The notes under the pieces are model-generated. The model saw only the letters and a program-made list of their open reading frames with translations. It did no database searches and had not been told where the DNA came from. From the NCBI GenBank assembly GCA_028707175.1, contig JAQTUV010000004.1, positions 62,001 through 126,000 of the forward strand: DNA of 64,000 nucleotides, in the 5' to 3' direction. The stretch is from Sideroxydans sp. GTDB taxonomy: Bacteria > Pseudomonadota > Gammaproteobacteria > Burkholderiales > Gallionellaceae. Within the stretch, counting starts at the first letter, position 1; each line of letters opens with the position of its first letter. Below are positions 26,268 through 35,337 of the stretch, in pieces. Position numbers and translations under genes: made by a program.

Positions 26268-26370
26268 TTCAGTCCAACTACTTCAATATCAATCAAATCT
26301 TTGCTGCGACCTGTGCCCGTTTTCATCACAATCAAATGCTCAGCTGATGCAACGGGAAGCGCAGAAATGC

Positions 26371-27366
26371 TTAAGCAACACCGGCGCTAGCCTCGTCGAT
26401 TTGCTCCAACAGCGTCTCCATATCCTCTGGCAACTCGACATGCCACTCCATCAACTCACCTGTGATGGGATGTTCTAAGGCAAGTTGTGTGGCATGTAAT
26501 GCTTGGCGCGGAAAACCATTCAGGAATTCGCGAATCTCTAACGAGCATTTCTGAATACCTTTTTGATACACCGTATCGCCCACCAAGGGATGGCCGAAAT
26601 GTGTCAGATGGACACGAATCTGATGTGTGCGCCCTGTTTCCAAGCGGCAACGCAACAAAGTGCAGCTGGGGAAATTTTCTTCAACCGAGAAATGGGTAAT
26701 CGCTTCTTTACCTGTATCGATCACCGCCATCTTCACACGCTGCGACGGATGACGACCAATCGGGAGATTGATCGTCCCCGAGTAATCTACTTCACCCCAG
26801 ACCAAGGCGAGATATTCGCGTTTCACACTGCGCGCTTGCATCTGACGTACCAAAGCCGTCTGAGCAATGAGCGATTTGGCGACCACCATCAAACCACTGG
26901 TGTCTTTATCCAAACGATGCACGATACCGGCTCGCGGTACATTTTGCAGTTCAGGGGCATGGAATAACAAAGCATTGAGCAGCGTGCCCGTCCAATTACC
27001 ACTGCCCGGATGCACCACCAGACCGACAGGCTTATTAACCACCAAAATATCGTCGTCTTCATAGACGATATCTAGCGGAATATCTTCTGCTTCATAGGGT
27101 TGTTCGGATGGATGCACCTGTGGGGTGACAATAATCTTCTCACCTCCCCACACCTTTTTCTTGATGCTGCCTGTGTCACCGTTAATCGTCACCAAGCCTT
27201 GCTCGACCCAGTCTTGCAGGCGGCTACGTGAGTATTCGGGAAACATTTTGACCAGTGCTTGATCAAGGCGAAGTCCGCCGTGCTCCATGGGTACCCGCAT
27301 CTCAAGCAAGTCGGCGACGTCGTCGTCTTTGCTATAATCGGGGAAATCTTCATCGGGTTCTATCAT
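26371..27366 (-). CDS. rluD: 23S rRNA pseudouridine synthase RluD
   Basis: RluD makes pseudouridines 1911, 1915 and 1917 in helix 69 of 23S rRNA. The 331-residue protein has an N-terminal S4 domain (GGLRLDQALVKMFPEYSRSRLQDWVEQGLVTING) and the catalytic domain with the key Asp in VHRLDKDTSGLMVVAKS, plus RHPSQRVKMAV and TGRTHQIRVHL. The annotated ATG at 27366 shares bases with the divergent bamD ATG at 27365; a start further in at about 27300 (MRVPMEHGG) would avoid this overlap. The neighbouring order bamD/rluD/pgeF is conserved in proteobacteria. Confidence 0.96.
   Translation of the reverse strand: MIEPDEDFPDYSKDDDVADLLEMRVPMEHGGLRLDQALVKMFPEYSRSRLQDWVEQGLVTINGDTGSIKKKVWGGEKIIVTPQVHPSEQPYEAEDIPLDIVYEDDDILVVNKPVGLVVHPGSGNWTGTLLNALLFHAPELQNVPRAGIVHRLDKDTSGLMVVAKSLIAQTALVRQMQARSVKREYLALVWGEVDYSGTINLPIGRHPSQRVKMAVIDTGKEAITHFSVEENFPSCTLLRCRLETGRTHQIRVHLTHFGHPLVGDTVYQKGIQKCSLEIREFLNGFPRQALHATQLALEHPITGELMEWHVELPEDMETLLEQIDEASAGVA
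27330..27338 (+). promoter_or_regulatory. Extended -10 promoter for bamD
   Basis: TGCTATAAT (extended TGn plus a perfect TATAAT at 27333-27338) lies 27 bp upstream of the bamD ATG, inside the 5' end of rluD on the opposite strand. No good -35 is seen, as expected for an extended -10 promoter. It predicts a 5' leader of about 20 nt. Confidence 0.6.
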
Positions 27367-28162
27367 GCGTCATATTTTAACCGCTTTCCTGCTGCTCTCC
27401 TTAGTTGCTTGCAGTTCCACCCCAACAAAAGAAGACAAATCTGTTTCCGCAGACGAACTTTACGCGCAAGCGAAAGAGGCAATGGACGATCACAGCTGGG
27501 ATCGCGCCGTCAAACGATTAGAAACCTTGCAATCGCGCTACCCCTATGGCCGCTATGCGCAACAAGCGTATATGGAAATCGCCTATGCCTATTTCAAACA
27601 GGGGGAACCCGCTCCTGCAATCGCCTCACTAGACCGCTTTGCTAAACAATTCCCCAATAGCGAATATTTGGACTACAGCTACTATTTGAAGGGCCTCATC
27701 CACTTCAACGAAAACATCAACAGTATTTCAAGCACCCTATTCAGCCAAAGCCCTGCTGAACGTGACCCTGTTGTACTGCGCGAATCGTTCAATGCTTTCA
27801 AAGAACTGGTCGTGCGTTACCCAAACAGCAAATATGCGCCCGATGCGCGTGAACGCATGAAGTTCTTGCTCGTCACCTTAGCGCAACATGAAATCCATAT
27901 TGCCAGCTACTACCTACGTCGTGGCGCGTACGTTGCCGCCGTCAATCGCGCACAAACCGTATTGACCGACTACCCACAAACCCCACAAACACGTGATGCC
28001 CTGCAAATCATGGTGCAGGCTTACAGCAAATTGGGCTTGGAAGACCTGAAAAAAGACACACAACGCATACTCGACACCAACATCGCTAAAGACGGCATCA
28101 AGCCGTCACAATCATATTTCAAAGAACGCGAAACACCTTGGTGGAAGTTCTGGGAGATCTAA
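27365..28162 (+). CDS. bamD: Outer membrane assembly lipoprotein BamD (ComL)
   Basis: BamD is the essential lipoprotein of the Bam complex that inserts beta barrels in the outer membrane. The 265-residue protein has a lipoprotein signal with lipobox LVAC|S at residues 14-18. TPR-like repeats follow: AKEAMDDHSWDRAVKRLETL, ASLDRFAKQFPNSEYLDYSYYLKG, AFKELVVRYPNSKYAPDARERM and AQTVLTDYPQTPQTRDAL. The start codon overlaps the divergent rluD start. The NUDIX gene starts 1 bp after the stop and is probably co-transcribed. Confidence 0.97.
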   Translation: MRHILTAFLLLSLVACSSTPTKEDKSVSADELYAQAKEAMDDHSWDRAVKRLETLQSRYPYGRYAQQAYMEIAYAYFKQGEPAPAIASLDRFAKQFPNSEYLDYSYYLKGLIHFNENINSISSTLFSQSPAERDPVVLRESFNAFKELVVRYPNSKYAPDARERMKFLLVTLAQHEIHIASYYLRRGAYVAAVNRAQTVLTDYPQTPQTRDALQIMVQAYSKLGLEDLKKDTQRILDTNIAKDGIKPSQSYFKERETPWWKFWEI

Positions 28163-28163
28163 A

Positions 28164-28709
28164 TTGAAGTTCTGTGCTGACTGTGGTGCCACTGTCGAAC
28201 TGCGCATCCCGCAGGACGACAGCCGCGAGCGCTACATCTGCACCACCTGCGGCACCATCCATTATCAGAACCCGCGCAATATCGTCGGCTCCATCCCCGT
28301 TTGGGAAGATGGCCGTGTATTGTTATGCCGCCGCGCCATCGAACCGCGTCATGGATTATGGACACTGCCTGCTGGCTTCATGGAGAACGGCGAAACCACC
28401 GAACAAGGTGCAGCACGCGAAACCTTAGAAGAAGCCAACGCCCGCGTAAAAATCCACGAGTTGTACGCCATGTACAACCTCCCCTACATCAACCAAGTGC
28501 AGATGCTCTACCGTGCCACTTTGCTCGATTTAGATTTTTCGCCCGGCGTGGAAAGTCTGGAAGTACGCCTGTTCGAAGAAGAAGAAATACCGTGGGACAC
28601 CCTCGCATTCCGCCCCGTCAAATTCGCACTCCAGCATTACTTCAAGGAGCGCAAGACAGGTGTGTTCACCCTACTCACCGGCGATTTAGATCCGCCTGTT
28701 CGGAAATAG
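28164..28709 (+). CDS. NUDIX hydrolase with N-terminal zinc ribbon
   Basis: A 181-residue NUDIX hydrolase that cleaves nucleoside diphosphate-linked compounds. A C4 zinc ribbon opens the protein (FCADCG and ICTTCG). The NUDIX box is GFMENGETTEQGAARETLEE (the consensus G-x5-E-x7-R-E-x2-E-E). This arrangement resembles the NADH pyrophosphatase-like/YfcD-type short family. The start is a TTG at 28164 with GGGAG nine bases upstream, inside the bamD stop region, so translation is probably coupled to bamD. Substrate specificity cannot be stated. Confidence 0.92.
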   Translation: MKFCADCGATVELRIPQDDSRERYICTTCGTIHYQNPRNIVGSIPVWEDGRVLLCRRAIEPRHGLWTLPAGFMENGETTEQGAARETLEEANARVKIHELYAMYNLPYINQVQMLYRATLLDLDFSPGVESLEVRLFEEEEIPWDTLAFRPVKFALQHYFKERKTGVFTLLTGDLDPPVRK

Positions 28710-28938
28710 ATAAGCTGTTTGCAATTCACTGAGGTGCTCATTTCGGCCATAAGAGACGCTGGGTGGTTTGCTGAACTGCCTGTCTATTCGGACTCCAGTA
28801 GAGTCCGCTTCGCAACCTAGAAGCGGTCTGTTCATAGACATTGAATTGACGGCGCTCGGGGTGCTCTTGCTTACCCATAAGACCCATATCATCAGATGCC
28901 CGCCAACGGACGCTCGACAATAATTTGAGTCCTTTCCG

Positions 28939-31029
28939 CTAGGTTGCAAGTATCTTGTCAATCACCTTTCGCATGCCAGTCGGCTGGTATGATGCATCCT
29001 TCATCATAGATATGATGAGGTTCCTGAAAATTTCATAGGACACTGTATTGGCATGTTTACTTACAAACATTTTAAGTATGTCACGCCCTCTAATCTTTTC
29101 AACCCAAGTACCATCTGCAACACTTGTCAGATATTTCGTTTTCGATTCACTTTCCAACCGCTGCAACGACACCTCACTTAGCTGAGTTTCGTAGGCGGTT
29201 TTTATTCGTTCGAATGACCTAGATGCAGCATTATGCAGCTCTGCTGATACATTTAATGCTTTCGGGTTTGTGGCCGTGTCCACAGCAGCTACCAAAGCAT
29301 TGTTTGCATACACAGCCAAATCATGACGAACTAACTGAGGGATAGAGCTTTCTGCACAATTCCGCAGCTCGTCCAAGATCATTTTCTCATCCATCACAGC
29401 TCCCCCTAGTGCCGCCATGACCTTCAAAATAAATTCGGGTGCGAGGAGATAGTTTTCGATGTGATATACGTCCCATGAAAACATGTTAACTGATGTGGCA
29501 GCGGAAGCTTTTTGATCAGAGTCTCGATCTGTAATTGCGTAGAACTTAAAGGGCAACTGCCCCTTTTTTGAAGCAGCATCTAGAGTTTCGTGCAAAGCCC
29601 TAACTCGCGTTTTGTTACTTCCTGAGACAAGATTGGCATGTTCCACAAGATCAGGGAACAAAGTAGCAACCACACGTTGGTCGAAGTCTGAATCACCCCC
29701 GCCTTCAAATATGACAACCTTTCCATTGGGGCGATAAGAAGCGAGATCGCCGACCAAGTCCACTATTGCCAAGTCCAGATCTGCTGTTACTGAAAGGGGT
29801 TTGAGTTGACTTTCGCCCTTGCCCACCTTACCACAAGGCAACATGTGGAAAACATTGTATCCCGCACGCCCAACCACTTCGCGAAGTAAAGCATCAGAGT
29901 GACTTACAAGCCAAATTTGGTTTCCTAAAGCCTCTCCCAAGTTCTTTTTGTAAAATTGCGGCAACCCTCTTATCAGTCTGGGATTTAGATGCAGCTCCGG
30001 TTCATCCAGAAGAATGATTGAGTTCTTTGGTGCCGAATTTCGTATTCGCAAATATCCGTAAAGAATTTCCTTTTCGCCTGCACTCAATTCATCAAGATCG
30101 TGAATCGCTCCAGATAAGGTTTCAACTGGGAAGGAAAGCGCCCCTGATGTTGTGGCTTTGGGGCCTAGAAACTTTTTTTCAGGGAAGAACGTCGCGAACA
30201 ACTCTTGAAGGGTGCTGGAAAGGGTTGCAGTTTGTGTGTGATTTACACCAGCATGTGTAGCTAATAGTTCTTTGACGAATGATGCCGCCATTTCACCCTT
30301 TACATTCGAGTACTTTGCCCCGTAGTTATATAAGGCTGATTGGCTACGTTGTTGCTCACTCGCTTCTAAGTTTAGATTGATACCCTGAACACTTTCTCGC
30401 CCATAGTGACGTTGGGCGCCATGATAATCAATGACTCCTATCTCTGTAGGACGAAAAGTACTAAAAGCTACTGAAAGAGCCATAGAGTTAATGAGTTGGA
30501 GTGGCCCTCCTGGCAGAACAAAGCACTCACCTCGAATAGTTTGTGCTGCTAACTCTTTCATCAAAAGTGGAAGTTCTACTTTGACTCTTTCTGCTACCTC
30601 AGGCTCCCGATCCCTAAACTGTGCGGCAAACACAGCCATCTGGTGGCCACCCCAGCTATACGCCTCGGGTAATATTGCTCGCCAAATTTTTTCTCGCAGG
30701 AGTTCGTTTGCATGGGTGGTTATGTATTGGCGCTCCTCCTCTGCAAGTCGGAAGTCACATCGAATTCTTAACTCTCTACTACGATCATTAAACATTGATA
30801 CAAAGTCGCTTGATCGACTTGTAAGATTAATCTGGAATTCCCCCATCCATTGCTGCCACTCATTGGCCTGATAACCGCCATATACAGATTTTAGAAGACG
30901 TATCGCATCAAAAATGCATGATTTTCCTGATCCATTTTGGCCTGCCACAATAATAATCGTTCCTAAATCCGAGAGCCGTACATCGCCTATGCCTCGAAAG
31001 TTTGAGATGCTCAGATTTTCTATTTTCAT
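28939..31029 (-). CDS. AAA ATPase fused to DUF4435/TOPRIM-like domain (PARIS/OLD-type)
   Basis: A 696-residue protein. The N-terminal ABC-type ATPase has Walker A GQNGSGKS (30-37), the VIDYHGAQRHYGRES segment (199-213), signature LSAGEK (315-320), Walker B IILLDEPELHLN (338-349) and an H-loop SHSD (376-379). The C-terminus (about 435-560) resembles DUF4435/TOPRIM: VVIFEGGGDSDFD with E442, NLVSGSNKTRVRAL, FYAITDRDSD with D501 and D503, and VYHIENYLLAPEF. PARIS uses such an ATPase (AriA) plus DUF4435 protein (AriB), and merged forms exist; OLD nucleases have a similar layout. A phage-defence role is inference. It stands alone, flanked by 230 and 370 bp without genes. Confidence 0.85.
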   Translation of the reverse strand: MKIENLSISNFRGIGDVRLSDLGTIIIVAGQNGSGKSCIFDAIRLLKSVYGGYQANEWQQWMGEFQINLTSRSSDFVSMFNDRSRELRIRCDFRLAEEERQYITTHANELLREKIWRAILPEAYSWGGHQMAVFAAQFRDREPEVAERVKVELPLLMKELAAQTIRGECFVLPGGPLQLINSMALSVAFSTFRPTEIGVIDYHGAQRHYGRESVQGINLNLEASEQQRSQSALYNYGAKYSNVKGEMAASFVKELLATHAGVNHTQTATLSSTLQELFATFFPEKKFLGPKATTSGALSFPVETLSGAIHDLDELSAGEKEILYGYLRIRNSAPKNSIILLDEPELHLNPRLIRGLPQFYKKNLGEALGNQIWLVSHSDALLREVVGRAGYNVFHMLPCGKVGKGESQLKPLSVTADLDLAIVDLVGDLASYRPNGKVVIFEGGGDSDFDQRVVATLFPDLVEHANLVSGSNKTRVRALHETLDAASKKGQLPFKFYAITDRDSDQKASAATSVNMFSWDVYHIENYLLAPEFILKVMAALGGAVMDEKMILDELRNCAESSIPQLVRHDLAVYANNALVAAVDTATNPKALNVSAELHNAASRSFERIKTAYETQLSEVSLQRLESESKTKYLTSVADGTWVEKIRGRDILKMFVSKHANTVSYEIFRNLIISMMKDASYQPTGMRKVIDKILAT

Positions 31030-31403
31030 GTTGGATCAGTCGAAAGTGTTCCCCCTGTCCAAGTAACACGGGGAGTTGTAAATACATCTCAACAGATATT
31101 GCGCTAGAAATTTCCCGCTTTCAACCAGAAAGAATATATAGACCTGCTCGGTACGCGATAGAAAGGGCAATTCGATGGGGGCGAGAACTTAAATCAAGTG
31201 TCCACATGCGTGTATGTTTGCCCCCCAAGAGGTTCGAATTGATGACAAAAACTTAATATCACGCGAAATATGAATAGCCGGAACGACCGCTTCGGCCGAG
31301 TAAGAGACGAGCAGGTTTTCGTCCGAAGTTTTCTGTGGCAGCCTGAAAAGTAAAAACTGAGCATCTAAGCAAGATGGCCCAATGAGAAGGTTGCGGGAAA
31401 GGC
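31030..31403. other. Gene-poor stretch between the ATPase and the sigma-54 regulator
   Basis: No convincing gene, terminator or RNA. Both neighbours are on the minus strand, so this region holds the promoter of the ATPase-DUF4435 gene and the 3' end of the regulator. A GGTTCGAAT string at 31230-31238 resembles a tRNA T-loop, but no tRNA cloverleaf surrounds it. Confidence 0.6.
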
Positions 31404-33308
31404 TCAGTGCGCAAGGGCGATCTTGCGATACAACGTCTGCCGGCTGATGCCCAAGCGTCGCGCCGCCGCAGAGACGTTGCCGTGGCTGTCTTGCAGGGTC
31501 TGTTGGATGACCGCTAGTGAAACGGCTTTAAGGTTCTGCGGTGAGGTGCTGACACTGGTCGTTAAAAGACTTTGAGCATCCGCCGCCAGATCATCGAGCA
31601 GGTCGTCTGGCAGATGATTCCAATCGATAAACTCTTCATGCGCATCCAACATGGCGCTGGCCGTTCGCAACACGCTGGAATATTGGCGGATGTTGCCAGG
31701 CCACGGATAACGACTCAGCTTCGCGAGCAACTCTGGTTTTAGATAGACGCTACGTTCTGGATTATGTGCGGCCAAGATGCGCTCGGTGAGCGCTTGAAAA
31801 TCGGTGCGCTCACGCAAGGCGGGCAGGTTCACCGTCAAACCATTGATGCGGTAATACAGGTCACTACGGAAGAGTCCGTTGTCCGCGTCCTCACGCAGTT
31901 TGCGATGCGTGGCACAGATCAAGCTGAAATCCACTTCGACTGCTTTGCCGCCACCGAGTGGTGTCACTTGCCGCTCTTGCAACACACGCAACAAGCGCGT
32001 CTGCATGGCAAGTGGCATGTCGCCGATCTCATCCAAGAACAGTGTGCCGCCCTGCGCCTCGCGCAGGCGACCAAGGCAACCCTCACGGCGTGCACCAGTG
32101 AACGCACCGGGCGCATAGCCGAACAGTTCCGCTTCAATGAGATGTTCCGGCAAAGCAGCACAGTTGATGGCGACAAAAGGTTTGTCACGACGCGCGCCAC
32201 TCTCGTGCACGGCACGTGCGAACAATTCTTTGCCCACGCCAGACTCGCCATGCAGCAAGAGTGGGATAGGTTTGCCCGCGACGCGACGTGCTTTGTCGGT
32301 AGCGCTATGCCACAACGAATCGCCGAGGTCGAGCTTGCTCAATGCATCCGTAGGTGTCGCTTGTGCCACAGTGGGGGTCGAGTTGATCGTGCTTTCGACG
32401 GCATGCACTTGCATGAACATGGGTGTGCCATCTTGCAGGTGGATCTGTCTAGGTGAAGCGATGCGATGCGCATTACGCGCGAGCAGCTCATCCAAACGCA
32501 CATCCAGAAAATCGCCTATCTGGGCACTGCCGATGTCGGTGGACGACAGATGCAACATCTCCAATCCGGTTCGATTCGCCCCCACGATCCATCCATCTGC
32601 GGAAAGCGCGATGATGCCTTCGGCCACCGAGCCTATGCCTTCGGGATGTATGTGCAGATGTAATCGAATATGGCGCTGGCAACTGGCAAGTACCAAACGG
32701 TTCTCGATCATGCGCGCAGCCATGCTGACCAATCCTAAGGTATGTGGATGACGACTACGATGATCCCCAGAGATGTCGATGACGCCTAACAACTTACCGT
32801 TCGCCGACATGATGGGCGCTGCCGCACAGGTGAGGAAGCCGTTGCGCTCTAGAAAATGTTCCGCGCCATTGATCTCAATAGAACTCGCTTCTGCTACTGC
32901 GGTGCCGATGGCGTTAGTGCCTCGATATTGTTCTTGCCAGCACGAACCTGAAGACAGTGCGACACGTTCCGCTTTATTCAGAAAATCCACATCGCCCATG
33001 GTGTGCATGAGTGTGGCTTGTTTGTCGGCAAGGATCACCATGCTTTGGCTGTGCTTCACTTGTTGATGCAGGTATTCCATGACAGGGCGTGAATGCGCCA
33101 ACAAGTCTTGGTTGGTCGCTAAGGCGTAACGTAGATCGTTACCTGTGAGTGGATCGACAGCCTGCAGCCTGCCGGTGGGCAACACTCCCGCTTCCAAACT
33201 ACGTCGCCATGAACGTGCGATACGTTCATCGAGTGCGCCGTTGGGACACTCTCCGTATTGCAACAAGTGCGAGCGCGCTTGGCGCAAAGCTAATGCTGAT
33301 TGAGTCAT
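31404..33308 (-). CDS. Sigma-54-dependent activator, AcoR-like
   Basis: A 634-residue enhancer-binding protein resembling the acetoin regulator AcoR. The ATG at 33308 (MTQSALALRQ) is preferred to the longer open frame. A GAF-like sensor occupies about residues 70-200 (SCWQEQYRGTNAIGTA, LTCAAAPIMSANGKLLGVIDISG), a PAS-like region follows, then the AAA+ domain with Walker A LLLHGESGVGKELFARAVH, the sigma-54 contact loop GAFTGARREG, Walker B GGTLFLDEIGDM, and a Fis-type HTH at the C-terminus (NVSAAARRLGISRQTLYRKI). It is divergent from an aldehyde dehydrogenase whose promoter has -24/-12 elements, so it is the likely activator of that gene. Confidence 0.93.
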   Translation of the reverse strand: MTQSALALRQARSHLLQYGECPNGALDERIARSWRRSLEAGVLPTGRLQAVDPLTGNDLRYALATNQDLLAHSRPVMEYLHQQVKHSQSMVILADKQATLMHTMGDVDFLNKAERVALSSGSCWQEQYRGTNAIGTAVAEASSIEINGAEHFLERNGFLTCAAAPIMSANGKLLGVIDISGDHRSRHPHTLGLVSMAARMIENRLVLASCQRHIRLHLHIHPEGIGSVAEGIIALSADGWIVGANRTGLEMLHLSSTDIGSAQIGDFLDVRLDELLARNAHRIASPRQIHLQDGTPMFMQVHAVESTINSTPTVAQATPTDALSKLDLGDSLWHSATDKARRVAGKPIPLLLHGESGVGKELFARAVHESGARRDKPFVAINCAALPEHLIEAELFGYAPGAFTGARREGCLGRLREAQGGTLFLDEIGDMPLAMQTRLLRVLQERQVTPLGGGKAVEVDFSLICATHRKLREDADNGLFRSDLYYRINGLTVNLPALRERTDFQALTERILAAHNPERSVYLKPELLAKLSRYPWPGNIRQYSSVLRTASAMLDAHEEFIDWNHLPDDLLDDLAADAQSLLTTSVSTSPQNLKAVSLAVIQQTLQDSHGNVSAAARRLGISRQTLYRKIALAH

Positions 33309-33406
33309 AAGATCCCGATCTCCCCAAGGTGATGCGCTGAAACGTTGGCGGAGTATAAAAGGATAGCAAGGCGGTGCAATAGCTACGTCCTGAAAACATG
33401 TCCGAC

Positions 33407-33423
33407 TGTCACATTTTGTGACA
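33407..33423. promoter_or_regulatory. Candidate upstream activator site (palindrome)
   Basis: A perfect 17-bp palindrome, TGTCACATTTTGTGACA, lies about 95 bp upstream of the -24/-12 promoter of the aldehyde dehydrogenase gene. Fis-type enhancer-binding proteins bind such dyads 80-150 bp upstream. A second, imperfect TGTC...GACGC-type half lies at 33426-33443. The AcoR-like protein divergent here is the natural ligand. Confidence 0.6.
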
Positions 33424-33518
33424 CCTGTCTCAAATGGGAGCGTCACACCGCCCCTCACGATGAAAACCTCTAAAAAATATTTCGTATGAAATCAATCCCC
33501 TTTACCTAAAGACGGGGT

Positions 33519-33533
33519 TGGCCTGCTCCTTGC
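33519..33533 (+). promoter_or_regulatory. Sigma-54 promoter of the aldehyde dehydrogenase gene
   Basis: TGGCCTGCTCCTTGC matches the -24/-12 consensus: GG at -24/-25 and GC at -12/-13 with the exact 10-bp spacing between them. It lies about 75 bp upstream of the ATG at 33607. Together with the divergent enhancer-binding protein, this predicts aldehyde- or alcohol-inducible, RpoN-dependent expression. Confidence 0.75.
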
Positions 33534-33606
33534 GTAATAGGGTACGCAGCACTGTAGTGGGAGCGATCTGCTTGATCGTCAATCAATATAAAGAGGAGAA
33601 AACATA

Positions 33607-35127
33607 ATGATTTATGCAGCCCCCGGCGCCGCTGGTGCCAAGATTTCCTACAAAGCCAAATACGACAACTTCATCGGCGGCAAATGGGTCGCCCCTGTGA
33701 AGGGTGAATACTTCGATGTCATCACGCCCGTCAGTGGCAAGGTGTACACCAAGGCTGCACGCTCTGGCGCAGAAGACATCGAGCTGGCGCTTGATGCGGC
33801 ACACGCCGCTGCCGACAAATGGGGCAAGGCCTCTATCACCGAGCGTTCTAATGTATTGCTGAAGATCGCCGACCGTATCGAAGCCAATCTGGAAGTGCTG
33901 GCTTATGCCGAGACCGTGGACAACGGCAAAGCCATCCGCGAGACATTGAATGCAGACATTCCTTTGACGGTCGATCACTTCCGCTACTTCGCTGGTTGCC
34001 TGCGCGCACAGGAAGGCAGCCTGACTGAGATCAACGAGAACACAGTCGCTTACCATTTCCACGAACCTTTGGGCGTGGTCGGTCAAATCATTCCGTGGAA
34101 CTTCCCTATCTTGATGGCCGCATGGAAATTAGCGCCAGCGCTGGGTGCGGGAAACTGCGTAGTGCTGAAGCCGGCCGAATCCACCCCGATCAGCATCTTG
34201 ATTTTGATGGAGCTGATCGCAGACCTGTTGCCACCGGGTGTGCTGAACATCGTCAACGGTTTTGGACGCGAAGCGGGTATGCCGCTGGCGACCAGCAAAC
34301 GCATCGCGAAGATCGCGTTCACGGGTTCGACCACCACAGGTCGCGTGATCGCTCAAGCAGCTGCGAATAATCTGATTCCCGCCACACTGGAACTGGGCGG
34401 CAAATCACCCAACATCTTCTTCGCTGACGTGATGGATAAGGATGATGGCTTCCTCGACAAAGCAATCGAAGGTTTGGTGTTGTTCGCGTTCAATCAAGGC
34501 GAAGTTTGCACCTGCCCTTCACGCGCGTTGATCCATGAATCCATTTACGACAAGCTCATGGAGCGTGTGCTGAAACGTGTCGCGGCTATCAAGCAAGGCA
34601 ACCCGCTGGACACCGACACCATGATGGGCGCGCAAGCTTCCAAGGAACAACTCACCAAGATCGTGTCCTACCTCGACCTCGGTAAACAAGAAGGCGCACA
34701 AGTATTGGCAGGCGGTGCACAGGCTAATCTGAGTGGTGATCTGGCAGGTGGCTATTACGTGCAACCTACCCTGTTCAAAGGCCACAACAAGATGCGCATC
34801 TTCCAAGAAGAGATCTTCGGCCCCGTGTTGGCTGTGACGACATTCAAGGACGAAGCCGAAGCGCTGGCGATCGCCAACGACACCTTGTATGGCTTGGGTG
34901 CAGGCGTGTGGAGCCGCAACGGCAACGTGGCGTATCGCATGGGTCGTGCGATCAAAGCAGGTCGTGTGTGGACCAACTGCTACCACGACTATGCAGCGGG
35001 GGCTGCATTCGGTGGCTACAAGGAATCAGGTATCGGTCGCGAGACACACAAGATGATGCTCGACCACTACCAGCAAACGAAGAATCTGTTGGTGAGCTAT
35101 AGCGAACAAAAGCTCGGCTTCTTCTAA
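33607..35127 (+). CDS. NAD-dependent aldehyde dehydrogenase (ExaC/AcoD/AldB-like)
   Basis: A 506-residue aldehyde dehydrogenase oxidising short-chain aldehydes such as acetaldehyde. Catalytic and cofactor positions are clear: [18 protein letters not shown] for NAD binding, [11 protein letters not shown], general base Glu in [13 protein letters not shown], and the nucleophile Cys in [17 protein letters not shown]. The N-terminus [20 protein letters not shown] and C-terminus ...[32 protein letters not shown] are typical of the ExaC/AcoD group. A strong AGAGGAG precedes the ATG. The sigma-54 promoter and AcoR-like regulator lie upstream and DUF779 downstream, a frequent pairing with such dehydrogenases. 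Confidence 0.95.
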   Translation: MIYAAPGAAGAKISYKAKYDNFIGGKWVAPVKGEYFDVITPVSGKVYTKAARSGAEDIELALDAAHAAADKWGKASITERSNVLLKIADRIEANLEVLAYAETVDNGKAIRETLNADIPLTVDHFRYFAGCLRAQEGSLTEINENTVAYHFHEPLGVVGQIIPWNFPILMAAWKLAPALGAGNCVVLKPAESTPISILILMELIADLLPPGVLNIVNGFGREAGMPLATSKRIAKIAFTGSTTTGRVIAQAAANNLIPATLELGGKSPNIFFADVMDKDDGFLDKAIEGLVLFAFNQGEVCTCPSRALIHESIYDKLMERVLKRVAAIKQGNPLDTDTMMGAQASKEQLTKIVSYLDLGKQEGAQVLAGGAQANLSGDLAGGYYVQPTLFKGHNKMRIFQEEIFGPVLAVTTFKDEAEALAIANDTLYGLGAGVWSRNGNVAYRMGRAIKAGRVWTNCYHDYAAGAAFGGYKESGIGRETHKMMLDHYQQTKNLLVSYSEQKLGFF

Positions 35128-35144
35128 ATTCGGAAGCAGACCGG

Positions 35145-35239
35145 CTCCTTCCTCCTTGCATGGGGAAGGTTGGGATGGAGTAGTGTAGCCGTGACGCTTC
35201 TACCCCCACCCTAACCCTCCCCCTGCAAGGGGGAGGGGA
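35145..35239. repeat. ~100-bp compound palindromic element, second full copy
   Basis: CTCCTTCCTCCTTGCATGGGG at the left and CCCTCCCCCTGCAAGGGGGAGGG at the right flank an inner GGATGGAGTAG...CTTCTACCCCCACCCT pairing. It is the same architecture as 21745-21843 with more left-arm mismatches. It lies between the aldehyde dehydrogenase stop and its terminator and contains no ORF. Confidence 0.75.
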
Positions 35240-35302
35240 TGCTGGCGTAAATGAAAATGGAATAACACATCGATCCCTTGCCGCCTTCTGGCGGCCTTTA
35301 CG

Positions 35303-35326
35303 GGGCGGGCAACCGCCCTGTTTTTT
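35303..35326 (+). terminator. Intrinsic terminator between aldehyde dehydrogenase and DUF779
   Basis: GGGCGG-GCAA-CCGCCC followed by TGTTTTTT is a classic rho-independent terminator. It lies only 12 bp before the DUF779 start, and the TAGGAG ribosome-binding site follows the T run directly, so it may act as partial readthrough control of DUF779. Confidence 0.85.
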
Positions 35327-35337
35327 AGGAGTCAATC

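Noticed and set aside
28686-28961. 91-codon minus-strand open frame after the NUDIX gene
   Set aside because: No ribosome-binding site, no recognisable domain, overlaps the NUDIX gene 3' end, and the composition looks non-coding.
31218-31245. GGTTCGAAT resembling a tRNA T-loop
   Set aside because: The flanking 5-bp arms do not pair and no D- or anticodon arm is present, so it is not a tRNA; a tRNA fragment as an integration site cannot be shown.
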